A DNA stretch of 64,000 bases. Source: Allantophomopsis cytisporea (lineage: Eukaryota; Ascomycota; Leotiomycetes; Phacidiales; Phacidiaceae). The first letter of the stretch is position 1, and every line of letters starts with the position of its first letter. The notes under the pieces are model-generated. The model did no database searches. It saw only the letters and a list, made by a program, of their open reading frames with translations, and was not told where the DNA came from. Where the stretch lies: NCBI GenBank assembly GCA_024752435.1, contig CP103022.1, positions 682,001-746,000 on the forward strand, read 5' to 3'. Made by a program: the position numbers and the translations under genes. Positions 23,269-36,029 of this stretch are shown here, piece by piece.

Positions 23269-24881
23269 TCAAAAAGTGGCATAAGACTTAATCGGCGGCT
23301 CAGACAAAGCTCTCGGAGTATAAGCAAAGATATTATAAACAGCAAGAGGAATGAGCGCTTCAGTCTCAAGGACATCCGCCAAGCTCAACCCCGGAGCGAC
23401 AACGTTCGCACAAGCGCTGGAGACTCTACTGAACTGGCCTGGGCCAGCATGGTTCAGCGCATCTTTGACAAGCGCATACGCAACCGGATTATACAGAACT
23501 CCTTCATGCGTATATAAGCCGCCAGCAGGCTGTCCGAGACAGGCACCTTGTAGAAAGGTATTGGATGTGCTGGTGCCGGCCAACCCGGGTAAGATGTAAC
23601 CAGATGCGGCGGTTCCTTCTTGTGGTTGAACGATTTCGTCAGTTGCGGAGTAAACGGTCGTCACATCAACATATGAATTGGCACCACCATTGCTGCGAAG
23701 CTTGTTGACGAAGTTGGAGTTGTAATCTTGTTGAATGATGGATGGATCACACGCAATGGCATTGCCGGCGGCAAATCCTGGACATGGGAGATATGCTAGA
23801 ACGGTGCCGTGGTAGTCAGGGGAAATGGCGATGTGGTCTTGAATCTTGGCCCGAGTTGATGGCCAGTACTTAAAAGCCCACTGTGCGTCCAATGATCCTT
23901 GAGACCAGGTGATGATTGCATTCTTCTTGCCAGATTGCGTGAATGCGTACATGTAATTAATTGCATAGGCCACGAACTCAGCATTCACCTGGGCGTCACC
24001 CAGAAGATTTCCAGGAATGTTGAGGTAGACAGGTAGCCAATTGTTGGTGGTGGCTGCGTCAGCGGTCAAGAGTTTGCCAATGTTGGACTCATAATTGATT
24101 CCCCCGGTTGTTCCTGTGCCTGGAGACATTATTACTACCTGTTGGCCCTTGCCTCTCATCACATTTGGGGGTATATAAATGGCAGCTCGAAGTGTGTTCT
24201 CCGGAGTAGAATAAGGGGCATCAGAACCGGAAGCTTTTGGATATAGTCCACCGATTGGCGTATTTTTGTTATTGGCGCTATTTGTGGCCGGGTTCTACAG
24301 ATTGTCAATTGAGGACCTGCTTGAATTGCTCAATTATAAACTCACTACACCACTTAGAACAGCTGTTAAATCACTCGACGTGAAGCCGTTGAGGACCAAT
24401 CCAAGAACATTCGTCAGAAAACTCTGGGATGTTAGGGAAGTAGGTGCTTGTCCACCCTGAAGACCAAACTGAGCTGCCGCCAGGGAAGTAGCTTGAGGAA
24501 TGGAAGTTATCGTCTGAGTCGGCTTGACAGCAGCATACAAGGACGAAACAGCAGCAGGCACATCAGTGCCTTGTATCGTTCCATTCGCAATTGCCTGTGT
24601 GACTTCATTCACCGCGCTTGAAAGAACTAGGAGATCCGAGATGACTGCTGGAATTGCCTGCATATCTCACAGTCAGTATATGGACTTTGCGACGAGTATA
24701 TTGAGAAATATACATCGAGCACACTGGCCAAGTTCGCCACGGCAGTGGTGGCACTGGTTGTAAGGCCAGTGAGCAGACTGGACTGTGGAGCCGGAGCTGG
24801 ATCTGCGACAGGGGCTGGAGCTGGAGCTGGAGCTGACAACGCCAGAGGTACCGCAGCTACGAAGAGGGTGTATAGACGCAT
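23269..24881 (-). CDS. Secreted lipase related to Candida antarctica lipase B (alpha/beta hydrolase)
   Basis: Predicted extracellular triacylglycerol lipase or esterase. Minus-strand exons 24714-24881, 24346-24657 and 23269-24294 give 501 aa. A signal peptide (MRLYTLFVAAVPLALSA) is followed by an Ala-Pro repeat linker and an N-terminal helical region of about 140 residues rich in Ala, Thr and Ser. The catalytic domain shows the CalB-like nucleophile motif TWSQGSLDAQW (Ser291), an oxyanion-side segment SPGTGTTGG, the acid in YSATDEIVQPQ (Asp379) and a His in YTHEGVLYNPVAY (His423). The TWSQG pentapeptide instead of GxSxG is the CalB hallmark. The start at 24881 is preferred over an ATG four codons upstream because the signal peptide begins cleanly there. 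The N-terminal region exceeds mature CalB and may be a propeptide or lid-associated domain. Confidence 0.92.
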
Positions 24882-27800
24882 ATTGAGATACAAATGGTGA
24901 GTGAGTAGATCAAGTAAGGGTCAAGGGACTGAAGGAGATGGAGAGGATCCGGGTCATCCAGTGCAGAGATGTGAAGTTACAATGACTAAGCTCGACAGAC
25001 ACAAAAAGGAATATTAAAGAACAATGACCTTGAATGCGGAGGTCACAGTTAATATCATCACAAGCATGTAGAATTGCTTACCTATTTATGAATAGTATTG
25101 CGTATGATGCAACATGAAGCACATATCATATGGCGCCGTTGCGGCGATCACTGCTGCTAATTGCAACGGTGGATATTCCATAATCTAAGTATGTATGTAT
25201 GTACATACAAGCCTTGATGGCGTTTAATTACCTGACGTCGCGATGCAACCCTCGACCCAAAGAGTAGCTGAGGCCGCCAGCCAGTCTTGCAAGATATGGA
25301 TATAATCGGAAGCTCACCCAGCACGTATATTTCCGTTGCTCGGGCGCAAAGTACTAAGCATTTTGTGGAACATCGCCGTCATGTTTAAAGGATTAGCTCG
25401 GCACAGTTTTGTTACAGTACACGGTGACGATCCCACAGAGACCCAATTCCTGTTAGTCTAGCACGACGCCATGTCCGCCGCGGCTTATTAGCATTTTCTT
25501 CTGCCCAATCAAACTGCACGAGACACGAGATCTCAGCCGGATCTGATGTCAGGATTAACATGCGATACCAGATCCACGACCTTGGAATCGCAGAATAGGA
25601 TAGTCTGCCCTGTGGAGGGATTAGCGTAACGCCGTTAAGGGAACTTTATGGGTTGGTGCGAGAAGCGGAAGCTGTAGACTTATCGAATGATGCAAAGCGT
25701 CAATGTTGAAAGTGCCAAGCGTTTGCTAAGTCTTGAGGTATTGCCCAATATCTGCAGATGGTGTCTTCTGAGATGTCCAAAGATTCAAAGGGCAGGGGGA
25801 ACTTCTGGAATGCGATCATTTATATAAATGAGATTGTTTCCTAACCGATGTCAAATTTCGAGGGGCGCAGTGTGCAATTTCTTTTGTGAATATCCCAAGG
25901 TCCCATCACCGTACCACCCCGCATTGCAGATCTTTAATTTCCAACGGAAGGGCGGAGGATTTAAGCTTCTTCGTGACCTTGATCTTATTTCCAAAACGCG
26001 GGAAGAAACACCTTTATAGAGTTCGGTATCCATAGGGTATGGCCGATGGCTCGCCCAAGTATTCCGTCATAGTATCTGAATCTAACATCATGAATACAAA
26101 GTAATCATAGCGAAATAAGATTCCCATACCTTCTTCACCTGCGGATAGATTTACACTTTCACCCACCGTTGAACGCCTCCTGTGTTCGTGCCGCGTATGC
26201 TTTTGACAATGGAAGAAACCCTCCGTTAAAATAGAAACTCATTTCGGGAGACCGGGCGGTAATACCACCTTCAACGTGCATTACTTCTCCTGGTGCTGAT
26301 ATGCGAGCCGCGTCGTATGTTTGATGTAAGTGACGTATCATCTCAAGCTGATATTGACGACGTCAATGATATGAGGTAACGAGGCACAAATTATGATCTT
26401 CACATCTATTTCGATGTCAGCGTTGGCTTTCATAGACCAAACATAAGGGCTTTAAAGCAAGCAAACAAACCTTACCTAAGACTTCTGACCAGTTTGAAGT
26501 TCTGATGACCAGGTGTATCTTAAAGTAAACAGGACATGCTCTACTTACACGTAATTATGTCAAGAGTATTTTACATATGAGATTTGCTGAATCACGACAA
26601 TTTCAACTCTCTTTACATGACCCTAGCCATTTTCAGAAACCGTACTTCCTATGACGAACCTGTCTTATATAAAAATACAATTGCTTGTTTCAGAGCTGAA
26701 CTAGTGACGAATTTCATCCATTTACGTTCATCAACACAAGCGGTATACACCAACCAAACCGGCAATTCAATGGTGGCGAAGAGCCCGAGAAGACTTAAAA
26801 TATATAATCCGGAAAAGCAGTCTAAAAACTGAACGACAGTGATACACAGCTGTTCATCATTCCCAGATTCAAAAGAGGGATGTTGTATCCCAGATTGATA
26901 CCAACCAATCCATACAAAGAAGTGCTAGGCATTTTGCATTCTCCTCCAGCTTTTCCTGAGTTTATTCAAAACAAGAGTGCAAGTCCTTAGCTGGAGAACA
27001 TTCGTGACGATACTCACAACACATCAGCACACATAACTAAAGATATGTAATTGGGAGTCATCGCTAGCTACTACAATTCAACGCAGCAACTATCCAGAAG
27101 CTATACTTACTAAACCTCTGCCTTATCTTTCATAACCTATTCTGCATATTTGATTTGGTACGTGTGATTAAACTTTTCTCTATAAAAGCACGTGTCGCAT
27201 TCACTGAAGGACTACCTAGTATATGGTAGTCTTCCTCGAACGCCATCAGTCAAAGGTTATCCAGCTCCTCTTCAAAAGGCATGCCATCGCAACGATCTGC
27301 AATGGAGCGCTGGCCGAAGCTCCGCAATCTAATTTGAGATCCAGGTTGTACACATATAGAGTTTTGTATTGAAATCTGAAAAAAGAAAAGATGGACGAAT
27401 GAAGTGATAGCTATCAGATTTGACGTTGGGAAGTGAAGGTGTAGAGATGTCTGATATCTGCCCGTTGTTTGGTAGGTGCTAGGATGTAGGCTTAGAAAAA
27501 GATTACATGGGCCACAGAATAGGTTAGTATAAGTAACTCGCCCTGGCATAGGGAGATCATAAGGACTTGCATATACGCTGTCATGAGTCGCTATAAACAC
27601 CAATGAGTAAAGACTTGGAAGCTGAAATTTGAAATCATCGTGAACGTGTCATTTGAGGACTTTCCTGCTTGCAATCAACGCCTTTCGATATCCTCTATTA
27701 CTACATACTTTCTTCAAAGTGGTCTCTAGATATTGCGAGGAGAGAGCTCCTGTACTGCATATGACGCTCAAGACATGCCGGTCACTAACGAGAAGAGGTG

Positions 27801-28380
27801 GTATAGAGGTAATGGTCCATGTCGAATATGGTATATACATACACAATATTACTGGTAGTAGCAGTAACAGTAATGTAAACACCTCGCTATATAACTTTTA
27901 GTTAAGAAAGCCTTCAATACTCCCCCTAGTTCGAATCCTTAGTATTGGATAAATGACGGTAGTACGCATGGCGGTGATGCTGCAGATGAAAGTAAAATTA
28001 ATATACGACATCCAATACTAGTGATGAAGATATAAGGGCTGCTGCTGAGTTCATACAGCGATCTCTCCCTATATGTGATGGCCTGCGTCTGTGCATAGCA
28101 TTGAGTTGGACTACTATAGATATTCTAGTTTATACTAGTGCCGTCAGAGATCAAGATATGCTGAAGTGCATGAGGCCCTGCCAACCATATCACACAACAC
28201 GTATCTGATAGACATGTTATTACCAAGTTGGATGAACGATAAGTAAGATGTTGGCAACGAGAATGTTGAGAAAACGATATGTGGAGTCCAGTGTTGTGGT
28301 AACATACGAAGAGAGCATGTGAGTAAGCCGCATGTTTTAGATGGAAGTATCAGATCGCGGTTCATGTGTCAATCTCACGG
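24882..28380. other. Intergenic, no convincing gene
   Basis: About 3.5 kb upstream of the lipase with only short ORFs. A perfect 14-nt palindrome (catttatataaatg) lies at 25817-25830. A 60-codon minus-strand ORF (26159-26341) has a protein-like composition but no recognised family. No transposase or reverse transcriptase motif is visible. Confidence 0.4.
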
Positions 28381-29350
28381 GGGAGTCTCCGCGCTTGTAC
28401 GTTCAATACAAGGCTGTAAGGAGTTCAAGATAAAACAGTTCATGAGATGAGATGTGACGGCGAGATACCCTACCTACGGAGAACTCGAGGACGACGAAAC
28501 GCTCAAGTCCTACGATTTGTCCAAGCCGCATCCGATCATGTATGGATCCCTACCAGATCCTGTAGGCATCCAGTAGTGCGTCGTTACAATACGCGCAGCT
28601 GAAGAATCCTCGGATCCCGGCTCACGATCCTCCATCTCAGCTCACACCAAGATCAAGGGATTGCTGGGAAGTGCATAAGAACGTTACAGATATCGTCCAG
28701 CATGAGTTTAGCTTAAGCGAAGGCATCTACAGTGATGCTGCCGGAAGGATCCGACATGCTCGTCAGCCTTACGAGATTCTCAAGAGCTGCTGAAAGACTC
28801 GCCAAGGCGTAAACTTGCGACGAGACGAAGTCCTATCTACCAGTCACGCACAATTGTATACTTTCGAGAGACTCCACATATTTGTGATGCCTTACAATGC
28901 GTTGTTGGCGGTCTTGTTGAACCATTGCTGATCAAATTTTGCGAAGCTAGACAGGATCAGAGAGTGAAGATACGAATTCCTGCAATGACCTGAGGAAAAG
29001 CATAGCGAGATCCGGATTGATTCTCTGTGATACACGAGAGAACGCTCCTGTGAATGCTTCAGTCGAAATACCTGTTCTGTCCTCCTTTTGAGAGCCTTGA
29101 TCGAAGTGGATATCCGCACACTCTCCGATCACCTCCCACTCAACGTCCTGTTTTCCCGATTTGGCTGACAAAAATCCTTTGGCATCTGCCGCTCTCCTCA
29201 AATCTGATGGAGTTTGACGCTTCCAAGATGATCAGCTCATTCCAGTCTCTAAATCAGGATATGAGCATCGTTTGCTGCCAGATATTGAGAATGGTTCTTG
29301 AAGCAGCTGTGACTTGAAATGTGACGGCGACCCTCAGAAATACGCTTTTG
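28381..29350 (-). pseudogene. Possible degenerate coding remnant, unidentified
   Basis: This stretch looks GC-richer than its flanks and contains overlapping broken minus-strand ORFs (28892-29119 and 28947-29201) with mixed, non-repetitive amino-acid composition. Further short coding-like runs lie toward 28450 (for example KLMLDDICNVLMHFPAIP), broken by stops. I recognise no family. It could equally be ordinary intergenic DNA. Confidence 0.2.
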
Positions 29351-30000
29351 CAATATAGAATTCGATCAAGGAACTCTGCTAGTGTACATATCGTACTGGT
29401 TTATTGAGTTCAGGGGTATGTCAAACTCACACACAGTGCATAGTCTGGTGTTCGTAAAGCGGGATCTTGGTCATAACCTGGTTGAGAGCAAAACTGGGGT
29501 GAAGTCGAAAGAAGTGTATTTGAATACTCACTAATAATGAGTTAATCACGACCTAGTCACAGGCAAGGACTTCAAGAAAAGAATGTAATGCATCTATGCT
29601 GGTTCCTAAATTTTAAAGGTTTGGAGACCCATGAATTTCAAAGAATCGACCTTTTTTTGATATTCATGTTTTGTAAATCGGGTAGAAAACCGAAAATATT
29701 CATTTATAATATTCGAATATTCGAAGCTTTTGTGAACACATGAATTCACAAAGTAGCTAAGGAGCTTCAGAGTGATCAGCTACTCGCCCATGATCTATAA
29801 ATCTCTACTGAAGTTCATCTACAGAATGAAGCAATTCCCAGTACATCACGTGATCATGAGTAATATGCGCCCAACGAGAGCATAGCGGCACCGTCACCCA
29901 GACAAACGGAATAAGCATTCCGCAAAGGGGCATGAAACAAGCCATCCGGCAGTGCAGAGACGAGAACAAGATGTACGCATGCCAGCATGCAAGGCCCTCT
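29351..30000. other. AT-rich intergenic with inverted repeats
   Basis: It holds a perfect palindrome AATATTCGAATATT (29708-29721), then an 8-bp inverted repeat TTTGTGAA/TTCACAAA (29729-29736 with 29745-29752), flanked by AGCT on both sides. A palindromic ATCACGTGAT lies at 29845-29854, an E-box-like core. No coding sequence is convincing. Confidence 0.35.
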
Positions 30001-30040
30001 TAATAAAAAATCAAAAATAAAGGGTTTTGGGCGAGTGAGC

Positions 30041-30042
30041 GG

Positions 30043-30077
<35 letters not shown>
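30041..30077. repeat. (GGCA)9 microsatellite
   Basis: Nine perfect GGCA units plus one base. It opens a roughly 10-kb zone dense in simple repeats. Confidence 0.95.
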
Positions 30078-30746
30078 AGTAGACAAAAACGACAGGGCGA
30101 TCGAGATGCAGCAGTAGTGAATAGGGTAGCGGCAGCGGGCCACCTGTCACTCCCTTTCGGCGGGCGGCGCGCCCATGCACTGCACGCCCACCCAGATCGT
30201 AGGAAACGGCTCGAAAGAGGCAGACTTTCTTTCGATTGCGAGGGAAAGCAGAAAGGCAATCTTGGGCAGATGCAGAGGCTTTGCGTGCGGTGGGCTGGCG
30301 GACTGGGCTGAGTGAGGCTGGGCTCAGATTACACACAAGACATGGACAAGCGTACCATGCTTCCGCAGGGCCGTTTATTCTCCCCCCCCTTCTATCAATG
30401 GAATTCGGATGAGGCGAACGTACAGAATAGCATATTCTCTACGATACGTACTCACATACGGCATATTGACATACATAAGGTGGATTCAGATTCGGTGGTG
30501 CTCCCCCTCCTACCGCCCCTCCCCTCCCTAACCTTGCCTACGTCGGTGGCGATGTGGGCGTGGAAGCAGACTGGAAGGGCGAAAGAAGGGTATTTTCTCC
30601 GTGATTGAGATTACCTCGGTCAAGGTCGCAGTGCGAAGTCTCAGGAAAGGAGATGAGAGATGAGACCTGGAGTCGGAGCAGATGAGGGCTTGAAGTATTC
30701 CCTACTGGGAGGTGTTCTAGCGACGACAGGCTCAGGCTCCGGCTCA

Positions 30747-30792
30747 GGCTCAAGGCTCAAGGCTCAAGGCTCAAGGCTCAAGGCTCAAGGCT
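30747..30792. repeat. 7-nt tandem repeat (GGCTCAA)6
   Basis: Six perfect copies of GGCTCAA plus GGCT, preceded by diverged GGCTCA/GGCTCC copies from about 30729. Confidence 0.95.
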
Positions 30793-30862
30793 GGGCATCC
30801 ATAAATGGCTACATAACCGTACTGTAAGAGCATTACCTACGTAGGTGAGGTGTGTGTATGTA

Positions 30863-30889
30863 CATCCATCCATCCATCCATCCATCCAT
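30863..30889. repeat. (CATC)n microsatellite
   Basis: Six to seven perfect CATC units. Confidence 0.95.
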
Positions 30890-33008
30890 ACATGCGTAGG
30901 GATTTTTTTCGGATCGGCTTTATGCAGGAGGACCTTGAGTAACAGAGTCCGATGCTGTGGTTCACGGGATCCGGAGATGCAGGGATGAATATGTGCCTTT
31001 ATTTGAGACCCGGTCGTCTAATGGGATTTGGAATGATTGGGATTCCATGGGAGAAGGGGAAGAACAAGAATACCTCAGCCGGTTTCAGTATGATGATTTG
31101 TCGTGGCGGATACAGATGCCAGGTATGTGGGAATGTCGCTTTGGATCCTTTTTTTGCCTTGTATTCCGACTCTTCCTTTGTTTTTTCTTTCCTGCTTTCT
31201 CTTTTCTTTCTTTCGTCCGTTTCTAGTCTTTGATCATGATCATGATCAAAATCATGATTGTAAGGGGAGGGGATCTTGTCTCTGACCTGGGTTGATCATG
31301 AATGAATGATGAGCGTTGATGCGCGTGATGGATGGAAGGCAACGAACGAACATCATCCGCTTCTACTTGTGGGTTACAATGGTCAGCAGCCAAAGAAAGC
31401 AGCCAACGAACGACCAACGAGCTCGCCGTCCCCTTCGTTTCGTTTCCGCTTTCCGTACGTTCCGCTGTTGATGAGCGGGTACTGCCGAAAAGTATGGAGC
31501 AAAAAAAAAGCAAGCAGCAGATCTTTCAAGGTCCTGTGCGACCTTCGAATTGGTTCAAACTTTTTTGACCTTTTTACACATTGATCACTTTGGAAATTTT
31601 CCCTTGTCTTTTTTCCCCTTCTGATTCTTTTCATTTTTGTTTTACGGGCGCATGCAAGAAGGCTGAGTACAGTATGCCAACGAAAGATGGGAGGCGAAGG
31701 AGAAACTGCCCTCGTTGATCTCAAGAATGACGTTCTGTTTGTATACAAATTACTCGCACAAGATATATAGACAGACCTCACCGAGCAATGATTTCATGAT
31801 GCACGAAGAAGGTTTCTGCGAGGAGACTAGGCCTTGGAAAAAAAGAAAGGTATTGGCTTACCTCATCATGCTCATGTCACATTATTTGTCGAATTGCCTT
31901 TTGACTAGATCGCTTTTTGCCTTTCTCTTGTTCTTGATTTTATGCTTTTATTGTTTCGATGAAAAATATGATGAGAATAGGGGGAGGGGACCCAAGACCA
32001 CTTGAGGCAACGCGAAGCTAGGTTGTGTGGCACATCTCGTGCTTTTCGTAGAGTTCGATGCAGACTGCAGTGTACGGTCGATCCTCAGCGCGCAGTGCTT
32101 TAGCATCAGCCCGATCCAATGCTATGCAATTTATCGTGTTCGAGCATACGGTCGATGGCGCCGAGGGCATTGTGGTACCGTTACAAGTGCCCAATGAGCA
32201 AAAGAGAAAGTTGGTTGAGCATCATCGTTTCTCCAATGAAGGGACCTTGCATAACCGGTAAAGGTCATGTAAGGGCACGTCGGTTGAGTAACGTCTTCTC
32301 TCTCTCAAAGCATCACTTGGTTATCCATCGGCGTGACAGACGTGATCTGACCATGTATGTAACATTTGATCATTCTGATATAATTGTTGACCGGGGCTGA
32401 TGGCTTCCGGATGATCAGAAAAGCGAGGTGATGTGTGATGTGAGATGTGAGATGAGGTGAGCATGATATTATTTGCATATACTGTACGAATAGTCCATGT
32501 ATATAGCATTGTACATCAGCTCTTAAGTCAAAAAATCAAGATGCGATCACGGCTCTCAAGGCCGGCGGTGTGAAATAAGCTGGATTCCCATAAGGGGGTG
32601 GGGGAAGGGAATCCGTGTTTTTGCAGACCGACCGTGTTGTCGGATATCAGATGTCATAAGACTTGACTTCTCACCTGCTTTAACAACAAAGGGTGATCTG
32701 GAAATCTGGGTAAATATGACGAAATAGAGAGAATCAGGCAGCGGCTATGTGGGCGAAATGTGAGGAATGTTAGTCGTGCAGAAGATGCCATGATTTAGGC
32801 GATGAATAAATTGATATGTAGGAAATGCGGTGATAAATGTATGTACGTATGTAGGTAGTAGGATATGGGTTGTGATATATTTATGTAGGTGAAGTAGATA
32901 GTAGTTACCAAGTAGTAAGCTTGTGAGAGGGGAAGAGGGAAAGAGGGAAGAGGGGGAGAGTGGGAGAGGAGGCGGCGAAGAAGATGGATGCGGAGGAGGT
33001 GAAAGCGT

Positions 33009-33062
33009 GTGGTGGTGGTGGTGGTGGTGGTGGTATGTATGTATGTATGTATGTATGTATGT
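33009..33062. repeat. Compound (GGT)n-(GTAT)n microsatellite
   Basis: About eight GGT units run directly into about seven GTAT units. It produces spurious Gly/His/Tyr-rich ORFs on both strands. Confidence 0.95.
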
Positions 33063-34105
33063 TGACAAGCATACATGCATACATGGTACTAAGGCACGAA
33101 GGTTTAGGATGGTCTGGTATTACGGTCTGGTACGTCTGGTACTCTAGCAGTCTAGAGACTCTAAGGGACCTTTCACCTATGTTCTCCGTACCGTAGAATA
33201 GGACCGGCGCTTCGCCTCCGGGAAAGGGAGCGACCGAGCAGCTACCAAAGGTTCGTCCAAGAGGGTCATCCAGTGATGTCGGAGCATTCATACACCACAA
33301 AAATGACTGAGGCTGACGTCTATCCTCTTGGTATTCTAGCCCCGTTGTGCATATGGTTAGTCGTCCACTCTCCGGATTGGATGTTCGGTATTGAGGATCC
33401 CAGAATCTTGTTATATGGCCGTTCATTGTCGGCTATGATAGGACAGTGATATTTGGCATGGCTGTGCTGAAAAGCACCTCATGATATCATGGGATTCGAT
33501 TTGAGCTGTGGACTTGTGAGGTAGGGATGGATGATGGAGAATCTAGGAAGATATTATATTAATCATCCAAGGGAGAGAGCGAAAGAGGGTAAGGAGGGTG
33601 TGTTGTATGGCACATGTATTTATTCAATATCGGCGAGGTTTGGTTATTCTATTATCATTGGCATTTTAATTGTGAATTTCACTTCTTTTGTACGCAGTAT
33701 TCACAGCCATGATGTGGTGGACACAGCCACAGCATAATGAGCCTGGCCAATAGAATACTGGAATTTGTCGGACTTCCAATCAAATCACCTCCGCTCTACT
33801 CATCCAACATCACCCGACATCCATCATACTAACGGACACCAAAGGAAATTTAATCACTCTACGGTGTATATATGGAAACTACAGGAAACAGAATGACGAA
33901 AAGGGCAACAAAAAATAGAAAAAAAAGTGCATCGACTGGGACATTGAAATACGATAAAAATAGTCGGTGATTTATTTTGGTAAATAATAGATTAGTATCC
34001 GAGTAAAATAAGGAAGGAAAGAAAGAAAGAGAGAAAAAATATCTACGTGGGAACAAATCTCGTTATTTCATATCTAATCTGCCGCGGACAAGCGAAAGTA
34101 CCCCC

Positions 34106-34126
34106 CTCTCTCTCTCTCTTTCTCTC
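34106..34126. repeat. (CT)n tract
   Basis: CT-dinucleotide run. A second similar tract lies at 34397-34413. Both sit in polypurine/polypyrimidine DNA at 34.0-34.4 kb. Confidence 0.85.
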
Positions 34127-34720
34127 CTGAAAGTCCAACAAGCAGAGAAGAAGGGCACGGTGAGAGAATGAGAAGAAGCTACCGCACAGATACGAGAATT
34201 CGAGTAAAGAATTCCGGGTCCATGTGCAGATTACCATGGAAGAAGGAAAAGCAAAGGCCCCCCAAAAAAAGCGAAAGAAAGAATGAAAGAAGAGAAGGAA
34301 GGTATCGAAGGGTAGGGGTAAAGCTTCTGGGGGGAGGGGGGGCACTGGAGCACAATGAGCGAACGAGCAAGCATCATTTTCCCTCCCCTCTCTTCCTCTC
34401 TCTCTCTCTCTCTTGCTCTCTGGCTGTGTTAAGATCGTTTCATTCGCCTGGGCGAGCGAGCTTGGTACTGTACGTACGGGTGCGTCAAAGGCGGTGGGAT
34501 AAAGCAATCCATCCAACATTCACCACCCAGACAGACATGGACAAATTTACGGAGTCCACAACCCAAGCAAATAATCTAACCTAACTATGGGGCGAATGGA
34601 GCGATGGGGCCGGGTGATTATTTCGTTCGGGCGGCTTTCCGAGAACACCCTGACGACAGAACGTGTGGTGAGTGGGTATTTTCAAGGGAAGCTTGGGTGG
34701 TGTGGGCACATCTTGAACCT

Positions 34721-34830
34721 GAGTCTGAGCCCGAGCCCGAGCCCGAGCCCACGAAGAAGAAGGTGAAGAAGGTGAAGAAGGTGAAGAAGAGTCAAGAAGG
34801 TCAACAAGGTGAAGAAGGGTCAAGAAGCTG
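34721..34830. repeat. Compound GAGCCC and GGTGAAGAA tandem repeats
   Basis: A 6-nt repeat (GAGCCC, about 34727-34750) is followed by a 9-nt repeat (GGTGAAGAA, about 34762-34790) with diverged copies after it. In one frame it reads (PE)n then (KV)n, but the ORF is short and not family-like. Confidence 0.85.
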
Positions 34831-35655
34831 AGGCAGGCCAAGAAATGGCCCCAAGGACTCCTCTTTCAGTTTGACGAAGATCAGAGAGAGAGCTGCGCTT
34901 TTTTGGCCGGGATGTTGGTCTTTTTTAGGTTAGTTTGGGATTTTAGTATGGGTTAGTTTGCGGGCATCAAGTGAAAGTGGCTCTACAATATTCCTGAAGA
35001 TGGGGACTCTTTATTCGCACGAGACTCTTTTTCTTATTGCGTATGTATGGATGGATGGGTGGATGTCCGTATGGATAGATGGTGGATGTATGTAGTATGG
35101 ATGGATGTATGTATGTAACATATGTACCTCTGTGTTGGTGGTGGAGGGAGATGATCAAGAAGGGAAATGCTGAAGGCTCGAAGAGGGTAGTCGGTGCAAG
35201 TGCGCCCCTTGTTGGTAGTGGCCGCGTTGGGGGTACACCAGACTAAAATCGAGTCTAACCCTTTTGAAATAGCTAGCTAAGCTGAACTTGTACTGTATGG
35301 CAGAGTATGTGTATTGTCGTCGTAGAGTAGTAGATAGCTAGGTAGTATGATGGTGGTTTTGTATGGATACCGAAGCGTAGATAGAGTAGGGAAGCGTGTA
35401 CGAATGGCTGAGAAAGGCTCACAAACATCCAAGCTGTCGATCGGGAACAAGATTTGGGGGATTCTGCAGAGAGACGCAGCTGTGCATATGGCTTTGCAGC
35501 TTTTCATGCATTTCGCCTGCAGCTTCTAGGATACCATAGCCTACCTGCAGTATGTACCACTCTTCCACCACCGCTTCTTTTTTTTCTTTTTTATTTCCTT
35601 TTTTTGTTGTGTGTGGTGGTGGTGGGCATTTATTTAATTTTCTCTACAACCATGT

Positions 35656-35716
35656 ATTATTATTAATATTAATATTAATATTCTTCTTCTATGTATGTAT
35701 GTATGTATGTATGTAT
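35656..35716. repeat. (ATT)n/(AATATT)n followed by (GTAT)n
   Basis: ATT-type repeats at 35656-35682 are followed by six GTAT units at 35691-35716. Confidence 0.9.
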
Positions 35717-35970
35717 CTTATCATCTTCATTTGAATTTGCCTAGGAAAGCCTACATTCATCATGAAAATAATTAAAAATGAGAGATATTGTCTATCTATT
35801 GTGCATCATCGTCGCCTCACCTGTATCTCTGCCCATCAAAGTAGCAGATGCATACATACATACACACATAAGCCGTGAATAATCATGTAGTCTACGTAGT
35901 ACAAAGGTACCAAGTACAGTCAGTATGTGGCATACTCTACCTACTGTGGATTCGATATAGAATATCACGA

Positions 35971-36029
35971 CACACACTCACGCTCACACTCACACTCACA
36001 CGCGCACATACACACACACACACACACAA
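35971..36029. repeat. (CTCACA)n and (CA)n microsatellite
   Basis: Imperfect CTCACA repeats run into a CA run. One strand is nearly free of G apart from CG interruptions. Confidence 0.9.

Noticed and set aside
27925..27945. tRNA T-loop-like sequence (agttcgaatcc)
   Set aside because: The flanking bases do not form a 5-bp T stem, and no acceptor, D or anticodon arms can be folded around it.
32745..33426. Minus-strand ORFs rich in His, Tyr, Pro and Ser
   Set aside because: Their composition comes from the GGT/GTAT microsatellite and neighbouring purine tracts, and no domain is seen.
34043..34584. Overlapping ORFs on both strands (158 and 138 codons)
   Set aside because: Both are products of polypurine/polypyrimidine tracts, and neither looks like a family.
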